Source of the DNA: Pannonibacter carbonis
Lineage (GTDB): Bacteria > Pseudomonadota > Alphaproteobacteria > Rhizobiales > Stappiaceae
DNA: 64,000 bases
Reading direction: 5' to 3'
NCBI RefSeq assembly: GCF_003012935.1
Contig: NZ_PUDR01000003.1
Location: forward strand, 372,001-436,000
How positions within the stretch are numbered: the stretch's first letter is position 1; every line of letters begins with the position of its first letter. A program made the translations under genes and the position numbers. The notes under the pieces are model-generated. The model was not told where the DNA came from. It was given only the letters and a program-made list of their open reading frames with translations, and made no database searches. Shown piece after piece: positions 1-8,218 of this stretch.

Positions 1-140
1 GTCAAGGCCGGGTGGGGCCGTGGCCTTGTGGCGCGTGCTGAGGAACACGGGACGGGAGCAGGCACCGATGTGCCATGTCCAGAGGCTTCTGGCGTCCGGA
101 CGGGCCCGACCGGACACCTCTGGGGGCGGAAACGGCGAAG

Positions 141-1049
141 TCAGCCGCCGAAGCGATAGGTCACGAAAGCACCGACCGAGTACTGGTTCTTCGAGCCTCG
201 GCCACCGGTCACGATCGGCGACTTGGCTGCCTCGCCCACCAGCCGGTCATAGGATCCGGTCAGGGTGAAGGCCGCCTTTTCGGTCAGGAGATAGGTCGCA
301 TCCGCCGAGATACCGACACTGGCGATGCCGCCGGATGGCCTGAACGTCTTGAGGCCGCTGCGCCCGGACTGGGCGGCGCTGACCCCGAAGACCGAGCGCA
401 TGTAGCTCTCGTCGAACCAGGTCGCCTTGGCGGCCGCGCCCAGCATCAGGCGGTGGTCCAGCAGCGGCGGGGCCTTGACGCCGAGGGTGAAGTCACCGGT
501 CCAGCCTTCGGCCGCCTTGATCTTTTCGTTGAGGCCAAAGCGGTTGAGGCTCTTGTCCCGGCTGTCCTTAAGCTTCAGGACGCTGCGCCTCAGTTCCACT
601 GCGGCCTCAAGCCAGGGCAGCGGCTCATAGGCGATGAACCCGCCGGCATCGAGCGTCGGCGCGAGGTCGCCAAGGCCGTTCAGCGTCTTGCGGTCATCCT
701 TGGTGTCGCGGCCCATGCTGTAGCGCAGGACAGGTCCGGCCCGGAATCCATAGGTGTTGAGGGCATTGATGGTAAGGCCCTTCGGATCAAGCAGGAGTGT
801 GTCGCGCCAATTGACCGCGACATAGGGGACTGGCACGACCTTCATCTTGCCGGAGCCGAGGAACGCCGGCGCATAAAGCGCGCCGCCGCCGACGGTGACC
901 GTCCAGTCCGGCTTGGGCGCGTCGATGGTCAGCTCGGGAAAGCCCTGCTGCGCCGGCTCCTGAAGGTCGGCGGCAAAGGCGGGCAGGGCAAGGACGCTTA
1001 GTCCAAGGCCGAGCGCAAGGCCGGTGAGGACGGGGCGATGATGGATCAC
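141..1049 (-). CDS. MipA/OmpV family outer membrane protein
   Basis: The 302-residue product starts with a signal peptide (hydrophobic core about residues 8-23, ending ALPAFA before DLQEP). Alternating beta-strand-like segments follow, ending in the aromatic-rich C-terminus VGAFVTYRFGG, as expected of an outer-membrane barrel. The start is a GTG at 1049 preceded by GGAG; longer upstream reading lacks a signal peptide at its N-terminus. MipA/OmpV proteins are outer-membrane proteins, some of them linked to murein synthesis or antimicrobial resistance. The function here is not known. It appears to be a single-gene unit, separated by about 180 bases from the importer gene upstream. Confidence 0.85.
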   Translation of the reverse strand: MIHHRPVLTGLALGLGLSVLALPAFAADLQEPAQQGFPELTIDAPKPDWTVTVGGGALYAPAFLGSGKMKVVPVPYVAVNWRDTLLLDPKGLTINALNTYGFRAGPVLRYSMGRDTKDDRKTLNGLGDLAPTLDAGGFIAYEPLPWLEAAVELRRSVLKLKDSRDKSLNRFGLNEKIKAAEGWTGDFTLGVKAPPLLDHRLMLGAAAKATWFDESYMRSVFGVSAAQSGRSGLKTFRPSGGIASVGISADATYLLTEKAAFTLTGSYDRLVGEAAKSPIVTGGRGSKNQYSVGAFVTYRFGG

Positions 1050-1227
1050 GTCAATTTCTCCGCTTGAGGCGCAGGGAGGGAGCGCCGGTCGGGCCGCGGT
1101 GCCATGCACGGCGGTTGCTGCGGAGATGCCAGAACCCGGGTCGCCTTGCGCCCGATTGGGTTTGCCCGGACGCCCTGGTAGCCGGAGCCTGTCCGGGCGG
1201 GTGGAGCCGGACATGGTTTCCGGTGGT

Positions 1228-2025
1228 TCAGTCCTTGCTCTGGCGCAGGTGCCGTTCCAGCCGGCTCAGCCCCAGCGACAGGGTCACGGTCAGCGTCAGA
1301 TAGATCAGCGCCACCAGATTGTAGGTCTCGAAATAGCGGAAATTGCCAGCCGCCGTCACCTTGCCGAGCTGGGTCACGTCGGTGACGCCAAGCACCGACA
1401 CCAGCGACGAATCCTTCACCATGGCAATGAAGTCGTTGCCATAGGGCGGCAGGATGGTGCGGAAGGCCTGCGGTGCCACGATCAGCCGGAAGCGCAGCCA
1501 GCCATTCAGCCCCAGCGCCTTGGCCGCCTCGATCTGGCCCGGGTCGACGGCGACGATCCCGGCCCGGAACACTTCCGCCAGAAACGCCGAATAGGCCAGC
1601 ACCAGCGCGGTCACCGCCCGCCACAACAGCGAGATGTCCCGTGTCCTGACCGGATCCAGTCCGAGCGGCCCGGTCAGTGCGTTCCACGCCTCCACCATCA
1701 ACGGCACACCGGCAAAGGCGACGTAGAGCAGCAGGACGATGATCGGGATCCCGCGGATCACCTCGATGTAGAACTTCACCACCTGACGGACTACGAGGAA
1801 CCGCGACAGCCCGCCGACGGCGAGCAGCAGTCCAAGCGCGGAGGCTCCCGCAAACCCCGATACGGTGACGAGCAACGTGATGCCGATGCCCTGCGACAGC
1901 ACGCTGAGCACCTGCGCATGCACCTCACTGGTCAGCGCCTGGCCGAAGGCATAGGCACCGGCCAGGCCAAGCACCACCAGCCACCAGGGGAAATCGGTCG
2001 TTGATGTCTTGCGGGACGGGCCCAT
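1228..2025 (-). CDS. Polar amino acid ABC transporter permease (HisM/GlnP type)
   Basis: A 265-residue inner-membrane permease with several hydrophobic segments. The EAA loop appears around residues 165-190 (EAAKALGLNGWLRFRLIVAP), the contact point for the ATPase in this family. The segment VTVSGFAGASALGLLLAVGG fits the His/Glu/Gln permease family. It lies downstream of a matching binding protein at 2171-2980 with a strong hairpin between them. No ATP-binding subunit is adjacent, so one must be supplied from elsewhere or lie outside the window. Substrate specificity cannot be read from the sequence. Confidence 0.9.
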   Translation of the reverse strand: MGPSRKTSTTDFPWWLVVLGLAGAYAFGQALTSEVHAQVLSVLSQGIGITLLVTVSGFAGASALGLLLAVGGLSRFLVVRQVVKFYIEVIRGIPIIVLLLYVAFAGVPLMVEAWNALTGPLGLDPVRTRDISLLWRAVTALVLAYSAFLAEVFRAGIVAVDPGQIEAAKALGLNGWLRFRLIVAPQAFRTILPPYGNDFIAMVKDSSLVSVLGVTDVTQLGKVTAAGNFRYFETYNLVALIYLTLTVTLSLGLSRLERHLRQSKD

Positions 2026-2070
2026 GGCTTAAGCGCTCCGGAGGGGCTGGAGAGGGGCTGTTGCACGAAA

Positions 2071-2110
2071 GACCGGAACCCGACGGGTGTTTCCCATCGG
2101 GTTCCGGTTC
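2071..2110 (-). promoter_or_regulatory. Intercistronic hairpin between binding protein and permease
   Basis: GACCGGAACCCGACGGG pairs with CCCATCGGGTTCCGGTTC around a short TGTTT loop, giving a stem of about 17 bp. On the minus strand it follows the binding-protein gene and precedes the permease gene. Only a short TTTCG follows it, so it may be an mRNA 3'-end stabiliser or a leaky terminator rather than a full stop. Confidence 0.7.
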
Positions 2111-2170
2111 AGCCCAGGCGCGCCCTGCGCATGTTCAAGGCGGGATGCGGCAGCCTCTGAGGCTACGACC

Positions 2171-2980
2171 TTACTGGCCCATCTTGTAGTCGAGGAACCA
2201 CTTCTTATCGAGCGCGGCGATGGTGCCGTCGGCCTGCATGGCCGCGATGGCGGCATTGACCGGGGTGACGAGGTCCGAGCCCTTCTTGAAGATGAAGCCG
2301 AAATCCTCGGTGCCGAGCTTCTCGCCGACGATCTTCAGCGTGCCGTTCGAGGTCGAGACATAGCCGGGCCCGGCAGTGCCGTCGGTCAGCACCAGGTCGA
2401 CATCGCCGGCGCGCAGGGCAGCAACGCCGGCGCCAAAGGTCTCGAACTTCTTGATGCGCGGATTGGCCTCGTTGCCGTCCAGCACTTCATACACACCGAC
2501 ATAGAACGGCGTCGTGCCCGGCTGGGCCGCCATCAGCAGGTCAGGATTGGCGGCAAAGCCCTTGGCATCTTCAAAGCGTGTCTCGTCGGCGCGCACCAGC
2601 ATGATCATTTCCGAGCGCATGTAGGGCTCGGAGAAATCCACCTTGTCCTTGCGGTCGTCGCGGATGGTAATGCCGGTCATGCCGATATCGTATTCGCCGG
2701 CCGACACGGCCGGGATCATCGCGTCCCAGCTGGAGTTCTGGTAGGTGACCTTGATGTTGAGCCGCTTGGCAATTTCGGCCATCGCGTCATATTCCCAGCC
2801 AACCGCCTGACCGGTCTTGTCCATGAACTGCAGCGGCGGATAGGCGTTCTCTGTCACCACCACCACTTCGCGTCCCTTCAGGTCCGGCACTTCGGAAGCC
2901 ATGGCTCCGCCAGCGAGAACGGGCAGGAGGACGGTTGCAAGACCGCCGGCGAGACGGAAAAAGGAGGAGGCAAGACGCAT
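2171..2980 (-). CDS. Periplasmic polar amino acid binding protein (transporter substrate-binding, SBP family 3)
   Basis: The 269-residue product has a Sec signal peptide (cut near GGAMA-SEVPD). The family 3 binding-protein pattern follows: VVVVTENAYPPLQFMD, GWEYDAMAEIAKRLN, and YDIGMTGITIRDDRKDKVDFSEPYM around residues 95-120. The C-terminus is the usual AIAAMQADGTIAALDKKWF. The start at 2980 was chosen because it gives the signal peptide and has GGGAG upstream. It is the first gene of a two-gene unit with the permease at 1228-2025. The ligand is probably a polar amino acid or an opine-like compound; the exact one is unknown. Confidence 0.9.
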   Translation of the reverse strand: MRLASSFFRLAGGLATVLLPVLAGGAMASEVPDLKGREVVVVTENAYPPLQFMDKTGQAVGWEYDAMAEIAKRLNIKVTYQNSSWDAMIPAVSAGEYDIGMTGITIRDDRKDKVDFSEPYMRSEMIMLVRADETRFEDAKGFAANPDLLMAAQPGTTPFYVGVYEVLDGNEANPRIKKFETFGAGVAALRAGDVDLVLTDGTAGPGYVSTSNGTLKIVGEKLGTEDFGFIFKKGSDLVTPVNAAIAAMQADGTIAALDKKWFLDYKMGQ

Positions 2981-3122
2981 GGATTTTCTACTCCCGTGAG
3001 GTTCGAAATGTCCGTCACTGTTAGCTGGCCGCCCTGTCGGTTGCAAGGCGAAGGGCTGCAGGAAAGCAGTCTCTTGCCTGCGGTCCCTCAGCCTGTGTGT
3101 CTGTCAGTGCGCAGCCAGTGGC

Positions 3123-4403
3123 TCAGCCCGCCTTCACATAGACCATCTGGCGCACATCGATGTTCCCGGCGCGGAAGCCAGCCTCGCAATAATGGAAGTA
3201 GAACTCCCAGAGCCGCTTGAAGCGTTCGTCGAAGCCGAGTGGGGAAATGCGCGGCCAGGCCTCGCGGAACCGGTCGCGCCACTCGGCCAGCGTCCGGGCG
3301 TAATCTTGCCCGAAGATCTTCTGGGCTTTCAGGTCCAGTCCGGTCTTGCCGCCGATTTCGGTCAGCTTGCCCGGCGGCGGCAGCATGCCACCTGGGAAAA
3401 TGTAGCGCTGGATGAAATCCGGCCGCCGGGCGTAGTCGGCAAACATCCGGTCCTGAATGGTGATGATCTGCAGCCCGGCCATGCCGCCTGGCTTCAGGCA
3501 GGTTGCCAGCTTCTCGAAATAGGTCGGCCAGTACTCGCGGCCCACGGCCTCGAACATCTCGATCGAGGCAATCCGGTCATAGACGCCGCTCTCGTCGCGA
3601 TAGTCCTGGAACACCACCTCGACCCGGTCGTTGAGCCCGGCCTTGAACATGCGTTCGCGCGCATAATCGAACTGCTCGCGCGAGATCGTCAGCGCCTTCA
3701 CATGCGCGCCGACTTCCCGCGCCGCAAATTCGGCAAAGCCACCCCAGCCGCAGCCGATCTCCAGCACCTTGTGTCCGGGCCGGATGTCTGCGGCTTCTGC
3801 CAGGGCGCGATACTTCTGCGTCTGTGCCTCTTCGAGTGTCGCCGCGCGGCCCTCATAAAGGCCTGACGAATAGGTCATCGAAGGATCCAGCCACTCGCGG
3901 TAGAAGGCGTTGCCGAGATCGTAATGCGCCGAGATGTTGCGCTGCGAGCCCTTGCGGGTGTTGCGGTTGAACCAGTGGCGCAACGAAATGGCGATGCGGA
4001 ACAGCGCGCTGCCTTGCAACTTTTTCTCTGTCGCATCCCGGTTGACACAGAACAGCTCCAGAAAGGTCGTCACATCAGGGCTCGACCAGTAGCCCAGCAT
4101 GAAGGCCTCGCCGACCCCGACATCGCCGCCTTCGACCGCCATGCGGACAAAGCGCCAGTCATGCACGCTGACCACCCCGTCCGGGCCGGGGTGCTTGCCT
4201 TCAATCAGAAAGCAGCGCCCATCCGGCGTGGTGATGGTCAGCCGCCCATACTCCAGTCCCAGCACGATGCGCATGCCCATGCGCACGAAGCGTGGCAGGC
4301 CGGCAAGCACCTGCCTGGCGTTGTCTGCTGTGACCTTGATGGCGGAAGAAAGCGGGGCGGCGCGGGCCGCGCTCGGGGCTGCGGCTTCGGCAACATGGGT
4401 CAT
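3123..4403 (-). CDS. Cyclopropane-fatty-acyl-phospholipid synthase family methyltransferase
   Basis: A 426-residue SAM-dependent methyltransferase. Motif I, VLEIGCGWGG, lies near residues 213-222; the lipid-binding region contains ISAHYDLGNAFY and MTYSSGLYEG; YIFPGGMLP is the family's C-terminal motif. It transfers a methylene or methyl group to double bonds of membrane phospholipid acyl chains. The start ATG at 4403 is preceded by GGAGG five bases upstream, better placed than the ATG four codons earlier. It is the last gene of an operon with DUF1365 and an FAD oxidoreductase, a set often found together. Whether it makes a cyclopropane or a methylated/furan acyl chain is not resolved. Confidence 0.9.
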   Translation of the reverse strand: MTHVAEAAAPSAARAAPLSSAIKVTADNARQVLAGLPRFVRMGMRIVLGLEYGRLTITTPDGRCFLIEGKHPGPDGVVSVHDWRFVRMAVEGGDVGVGEAFMLGYWSSPDVTTFLELFCVNRDATEKKLQGSALFRIAISLRHWFNRNTRKGSQRNISAHYDLGNAFYREWLDPSMTYSSGLYEGRAATLEEAQTQKYRALAEAADIRPGHKVLEIGCGWGGFAEFAAREVGAHVKALTISREQFDYARERMFKAGLNDRVEVVFQDYRDESGVYDRIASIEMFEAVGREYWPTYFEKLATCLKPGGMAGLQIITIQDRMFADYARRPDFIQRYIFPGGMLPPPGKLTEIGGKTGLDLKAQKIFGQDYARTLAEWRDRFREAWPRISPLGFDERFKRLWEFYFHYCEAGFRAGNIDVRQMVYVKAG

Positions 4404-4414
4404 TGGAACCTCCA

Positions 4415-5296
4415 TCAGGCATGCCCGTAAGGTTCAGGGCGGGGGCTTGGCATGGGTTTTCTGTCTGGGGCGACCGGGCTCGCCCGACTGGCCGGGCCGA
4501 TCTCCGGCGTCCGGGGCCGGGAGTGGAAGCGGATGCCCTTCAGCCACAGCTTCAGGGCCTCGTAGTGAATGCCTGCGATCACCTTGAGGGTCATCAGCGG
4601 GAACCGGAGACAGGCCTTGGCAATTGCGGCGCTCGTTGCCGCCTCGCCCGTACCGTTGAAGGTTGCCGACAGGATCGGCCCCTCAGGATCTGTTTCCAGG
4701 ATGCGGATCCGGACAGAGCGTCCCGGCGGCAGCAGGCGGAAATGGTAATGCTGCTGCATGTCCAGGAACGGCGAGACATAGAAGGCCTTCACCTGGTCCT
4801 GACGCAGGCCCGCTTCGCTCAATTGTCCGTCGGAGACGGGCGCAACATAGGTATGCAGGTCACCGAAAGTGTTGCGTACCTCATAGATAACAGCCGAGAG
4901 CGCTCCGTCGCCATTATAGGCATAATAGACCGCCAGCGGATTGAACACGTAGCCAAGCAGCCGCGGATAGGCGAGCAGAAGCACCCGGGCCGGCCGTTCC
5001 TGACCCGCCTCTGCTAGCCGCCGGTCGACATGAGCCCGCAGCGAACTGCCGTCGCGCGGACCATGGTCGCGCTGGTGGAACGACAGCAGGTTGAACCGTC
5101 CGACGGAGAACAGCGCGGACGTCGCGTTGGCCGCGTCCAACTGGTCTAGGTCGATCAGCATCGAAAATACGGAGTAGGTGAACCGATGCGGCACCGGCTT
5201 CATGCGCGCATGCATCACCTGTCCGGTGTAAAGCGTGACCGGTACAAGGGGCGGCGGGCCGTTTCCTGCCCGTTGATGATGAGACGTGTCTGCCAT
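4415..5296 (-). CDS. DUF1365 family protein
   Basis: The 293-residue protein carries DUF1365 hallmarks: an N-terminal LYTGQVMHARMKPVPHRF, LLAYPRLLGYVFNPLAVYYAYN near the middle, and the TYVAPVSD / FYVSPFLDM region. The biochemical function of the family is unknown. It almost always sits between an FAD-dependent oxidoreductase and a cyclopropane-fatty-acid synthase homologue, as here, with gaps of 14 and 11 bases. A role in acyl-chain modification is therefore inferred. The start at 5296 avoids a long overlap with the upstream gene. Confidence 0.88.
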   Translation of the reverse strand: MADTSHHQRAGNGPPPLVPVTLYTGQVMHARMKPVPHRFTYSVFSMLIDLDQLDAANATSALFSVGRFNLLSFHQRDHGPRDGSSLRAHVDRRLAEAGQERPARVLLLAYPRLLGYVFNPLAVYYAYNGDGALSAVIYEVRNTFGDLHTYVAPVSDGQLSEAGLRQDQVKAFYVSPFLDMQQHYHFRLLPPGRSVRIRILETDPEGPILSATFNGTGEAATSAAIAKACLRFPLMTLKVIAGIHYEALKLWLKGIRFHSRPRTPEIGPASRASPVAPDRKPMPSPRPEPYGHA

Positions 5297-5310
5297 GGCA
5301 CAGGGCCGCC

Positions 5311-6636
5311 TTACTCTGCGGCTTCGGCCACCGAAGCCGGTGCGCCATCCCGCATCGGATCGAGCGTGCCCGTAACGGTGTCCCAAGGCAAGACTGCGCC
5401 GAGGGCCTGGGCGACCTTGAGCCCGGAGACAAGACCGTCCTCATGGAAGCCATGTCCGCCCCATGCGCCGCAAAACCAGAGCTGGTTCACGCCCTGGATT
5501 TGCGGCAATTCTGTCTGAGCAGCCAGTGCGGCGGCATCGAACTGCGGATGATCATAGGTGAAGCGGGCGAAGGTTAGATCCTCGCGCGGTGCCTCGGGTG
5601 GATTAAGGCTGACGAACAGCGGCCGGTTCCGGTCGAGGTTTTGCAGCAGGTTCATCCAGTAGCTGACGCTCACATCCGTGTTCGCTTCAGCATCCGTGCG
5701 CGCCATGTAGTTCCATGACGACCAGACCCGCTTGCGCTTCGGCATCAGGGCAAGGTCCCGGTGCAGGTAGACCGCATTGGGGCGATAGCGGATCGCGCCA
5801 AGGATCCGGCGTTCGTCCTCGCTCGGGTCCTCCAGCATGGCCAGGGTCTGGTCGGTGTGGCTGGCCAGGATCACCTGGTCGAAGACATCCGTGTGGCCCG
5901 AGACATCGCGCACATGCACCTTGCCGCCCTCGCGGCGCACCCCGGCCACCGGCGTTCCGAGCCGGACATTGCCCTTCAGCGGATCGATCAGCCGCTGCAC
6001 GTAGTTCCGGCTGCCACCCGACACAGTGCGCCAGATCGGCCGGTTAAAGTTGATCAGTCGATGATTCTCGAAAAAGGAAATGAAGGATTCCGCCGGGAAG
6101 GCCAGCATCTGGCTCGGCGGCGTCGACCAGATGGCCGCGCCCATCGGCACGAGATAGTCGTCGATGAAGGCGCGGGAGAACTTGCGCAGCGCCATGTAGT
6201 CCCCAAGCGACAGCCCTGTCACGACACCGGCTGCCCGGTCCTTGGGGCTGATGCGATTGAAGCGCAGGATTTCGCGCAGCATCCAGAGGAAGCGCGGCGA
6301 GACGAGATTGGACCTTTGGGCAAAGACGGTGTCGAGGTTGGTTCCGGCCCATTCCCGCGCCCCGCCATCGACCGACAAGGCAAAGCTCATGTCGCTGGCC
6401 TCCGTCTTCACGCCAAGATGGGCGAACAGGGCGGTCAGGTTGGGATAGTTCAACTCGTTATAGACAATGAAGCCGGTGTCGACAGCCATCTCCACGCCGT
6501 CATAGTCGATGTCGACGGTGGCGCTGTGGCCGCCTGGGCGCAGGCGCTTTTCGTAAAGGACCACCTCATACTGATCGCAAAGGGCGTAGGCGGCACTGTT
6601 GCCGGCAATGCCGGAGCCGATGATGGCAATGCGCAT
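5311..6636 (-). CDS. NAD(P)/FAD-dependent oxidoreductase (amine oxidase fold)
   Basis: A 441-residue flavoprotein beginning with a dinucleotide-binding fold, IAIIGSGIAGNSAAYAL at residues 4-20, then YEKRLRPGGHSATV. The C-terminal FAD contact WFCGAWGGHGFHEDGLVSG is present. AAGGA lies seven bases before the ATG. First gene of the operon with DUF1365 and the CFA-synthase-like methyltransferase. By context it probably oxidises or desaturates a membrane acyl chain or its methylated product; related operons in Rhodobacter take part in making unusual methylated and furan fatty acids. The substrate is inferred. Confidence 0.88.
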   Translation of the reverse strand: MRIAIIGSGIAGNSAAYALCDQYEVVLYEKRLRPGGHSATVDIDYDGVEMAVDTGFIVYNELNYPNLTALFAHLGVKTEASDMSFALSVDGGAREWAGTNLDTVFAQRSNLVSPRFLWMLREILRFNRISPKDRAAGVVTGLSLGDYMALRKFSRAFIDDYLVPMGAAIWSTPPSQMLAFPAESFISFFENHRLINFNRPIWRTVSGGSRNYVQRLIDPLKGNVRLGTPVAGVRREGGKVHVRDVSGHTDVFDQVILASHTDQTLAMLEDPSEDERRILGAIRYRPNAVYLHRDLALMPKRKRVWSSWNYMARTDAEANTDVSVSYWMNLLQNLDRNRPLFVSLNPPEAPREDLTFARFTYDHPQFDAAALAAQTELPQIQGVNQLWFCGAWGGHGFHEDGLVSGLKVAQALGAVLPWDTVTGTLDPMRDGAPASVAEAAE

Positions 6637-6798
6637 GTATGGTCCTTCTAAGCGGTCCGGATAGGTCCGGCCTGCGGAGCGTCGCCGAATATCCTTGCAT
6701 TTTCGGATCTTACGCGACAGCTCCGGGCCCGGATCAGACGGAGCGAGCTTTTTGTCGCACCTTTTCTGAAAGCCCTTCTGCCCCGGTCTGCGGACAGC

Positions 6799-6827
6799 AA
6801 AAAGGCCGCAGCCAGAAGGCCGCGGCC
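6799..6827 (-). terminator. Rho-independent terminator
   Basis: Read on the minus strand, GGCCGCGGCC, loop TTCT, GGCTGCGGCC, then TTTTT. It lies 37 bases after the stop of the exported protein gene at 6864-7451 and separates that gene from the lipid operon. Confidence 0.8.
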
Positions 6828-6863
6828 ACGGTCGGGCAGCGTGGAAGGGGGCGGGGTGCGCGC

Positions 6864-7451
6864 TCAGGCCTGCAGGGTCTCGACCAGCCAGGACCAGGCA
6901 ACGCGCATAGTTTCAGCAGCGCCAGTGAACAGTGCCACAACGGTCGCCCAGATCGCCTCGCCCACATGTGCGACCTCAATCAGCTTTGGTTGCGTGTCGC
7001 GCGGCGTTTCCTCGATGAACTCCACAGCTGTCTTGTCGCCCTTGTCATCGACTATCCGCCGCGTCACGAGGATCGAGGTTTCGCTGGGAACGCGCGAAGC
7101 ATCCTGTTTGGCGACGGTCGTCTCGGTGTTCAGCGCAGTGACCATGATCGCTCGCCCGTCCGGCAAAAGATGGGTCTCGTTCTGGCCGATCTCGGCGTTG
7201 TAGATGACCTCACCCTCGGCATCGATGAGTTCGACCCAGATGGCCGATCGGCCCGCCAGTTCGACTTCCCCGACCCAGATCGACAGGTCTTCACCCTCCG
7301 TAACCGTTGCCGTGGCGCTGGCGACGGTGACAGCCAGATTGTCGTCCGGCAGCATGTGGCGTTCTTCCGCGAGCCCGGCATGTGCCGCGCTTGCGAACAG
7401 GAAAAGCGATGCGGTTGCCGCAAGCGCGGCGATTCGAATGGGACCAGTCAT
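6864..7451 (-). CDS. Exported protein of unknown family
   Basis: A 195-residue protein with a clear signal peptide: MTGPIRIAALAATASLF, cut near AAHA-GLAEE. The mature part is acidic and predicted rich in beta strands (SIWVGEVELAGRSAIWVELI, INAEIG-like segments). It ends in a hydrophobic, possibly amphipathic stretch, ATVVALFTGAAETMRVAWSW. GGGAGG lies five bases before the ATG at 7451, which decides the start. I do not recognise the family. It is a single-gene unit with its own terminator. Secretion to the periplasm is supported by sequence; any function is unknown. Confidence 0.75.
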   Translation of the reverse strand: MTGPIRIAALAATASLFLFASAAHAGLAEERHMLPDDNLAVTVASATATVTEGEDLSIWVGEVELAGRSAIWVELIDAEGEVIYNAEIGQNETHLLPDGRAIMVTALNTETTVAKQDASRVPSETSILVTRRIVDDKGDKTAVEFIEETPRDTQPKLIEVAHVGEAIWATVVALFTGAAETMRVAWSWLVETLQA

Positions 7452-8127
7452 TTGTGCCTCCCACGGCATGACATTCACGTCCGGCTTGCCAGGTGGCGGT
7501 GGGTCTGCTTGCGCTGGGTTTCCAGCGTTGGAGCTGATTGTCCGGGTTATGGTCCCGGGCTGGTATCCGGCCCCTTGCCTCCTTGCCGCCTGGCGAGGAC
7601 CATCATTACACCACAGTTCCTAATAAACCTGTAGTCCACATCACATTTTGGCGTTGTGAACATTCAAGTTTTAACCATTTTTATTACTGTTGATTTGTTG
7701 GACTGCAGGAACCATCAAAGCAAATCAGGGGCTTCCGTTGGGGATCCGATAAAATGACAGGGGTGATCTCCTGCATTCATACTTTCGTGATCACGGCTAT
7801 GCGAGCGTCTTGCCAAATGTTTAACGCGGCGCACCGGACACGGTTCCGCTTCAGCGATGAAGCTGGCAGGTTTCCTGGATGCAATGACAAGAAATGTCCG
7901 GATTTGCACGTTGCCGGGGCCTGCGGCACCGACTGGAGCGAGATTCTGCGCCGCCAAAAAGAATTCGGAAACTCGAAATTAGAATAATGACAGCCTGCGG
8001 CGTTTTACACTATGTGTTGTGTCGGACGCATACGGTATCGGTCATCGCGACAGGGCTCTCGCAGCCCAATGGCGCAGCTCGCTTCCTTGAAAGGCCGGGT
8101 GTGGCAGTTCCATGAGGATCGGATCAT
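7452..8127. other. Intergenic region without a supported gene
   Basis: About 680 bases between two divergent genes. The part near 7620-7700 is unusually AT-rich for this window. Short reading frames of 73-80 codons exist on both strands, but none has a plausible ribosome site together with recognisable protein character. It should hold the promoters for the exported protein gene and for hemA. Confidence 0.5.
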
Positions 8128-8141
8128 TTGATCGAGATCAT
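8128..8141. promoter_or_regulatory. FNR/FixK-type box upstream of hemA
   Basis: TTGAT-CGAG-ATCAT matches the TTGAT-N4-ATCAA consensus at 9 of 10 positions. It lies 78 bases before the hemA start codon. hemA of related alphaproteobacteria is known to respond to oxygen through FnrL or FixK, so oxygen control of tetrapyrrole synthesis is a reasonable inference. Confidence 0.6.
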
Positions 8142-8218
8142 GGCCGCGCCGGGGCAGGGCCCCTTAAGTGGGCGGATGAGGGCGGTGATTGCAGCCGTGA
8201 ATGAGAGGGAATGAGGGC

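Noticed and set aside
94-115. Hairpin GTCCGG/CCGGAC downstream of the MipA/OmpV gene
   Set aside because: The stem is short and no T-run follows on the minus strand, so it is not claimed as a terminator.
6637-6720. RpoE-type promoter before the lipid operon
   Set aside because: Related operons are RpoE-controlled, but no convincing -35/-10 pair of that type was found here.
7715-7987. Two overlapping frames of 77-80 codons on opposite strands before hemA
   Set aside because: Low-complexity, cysteine-rich translations without ribosome sites in a region better explained as regulatory.
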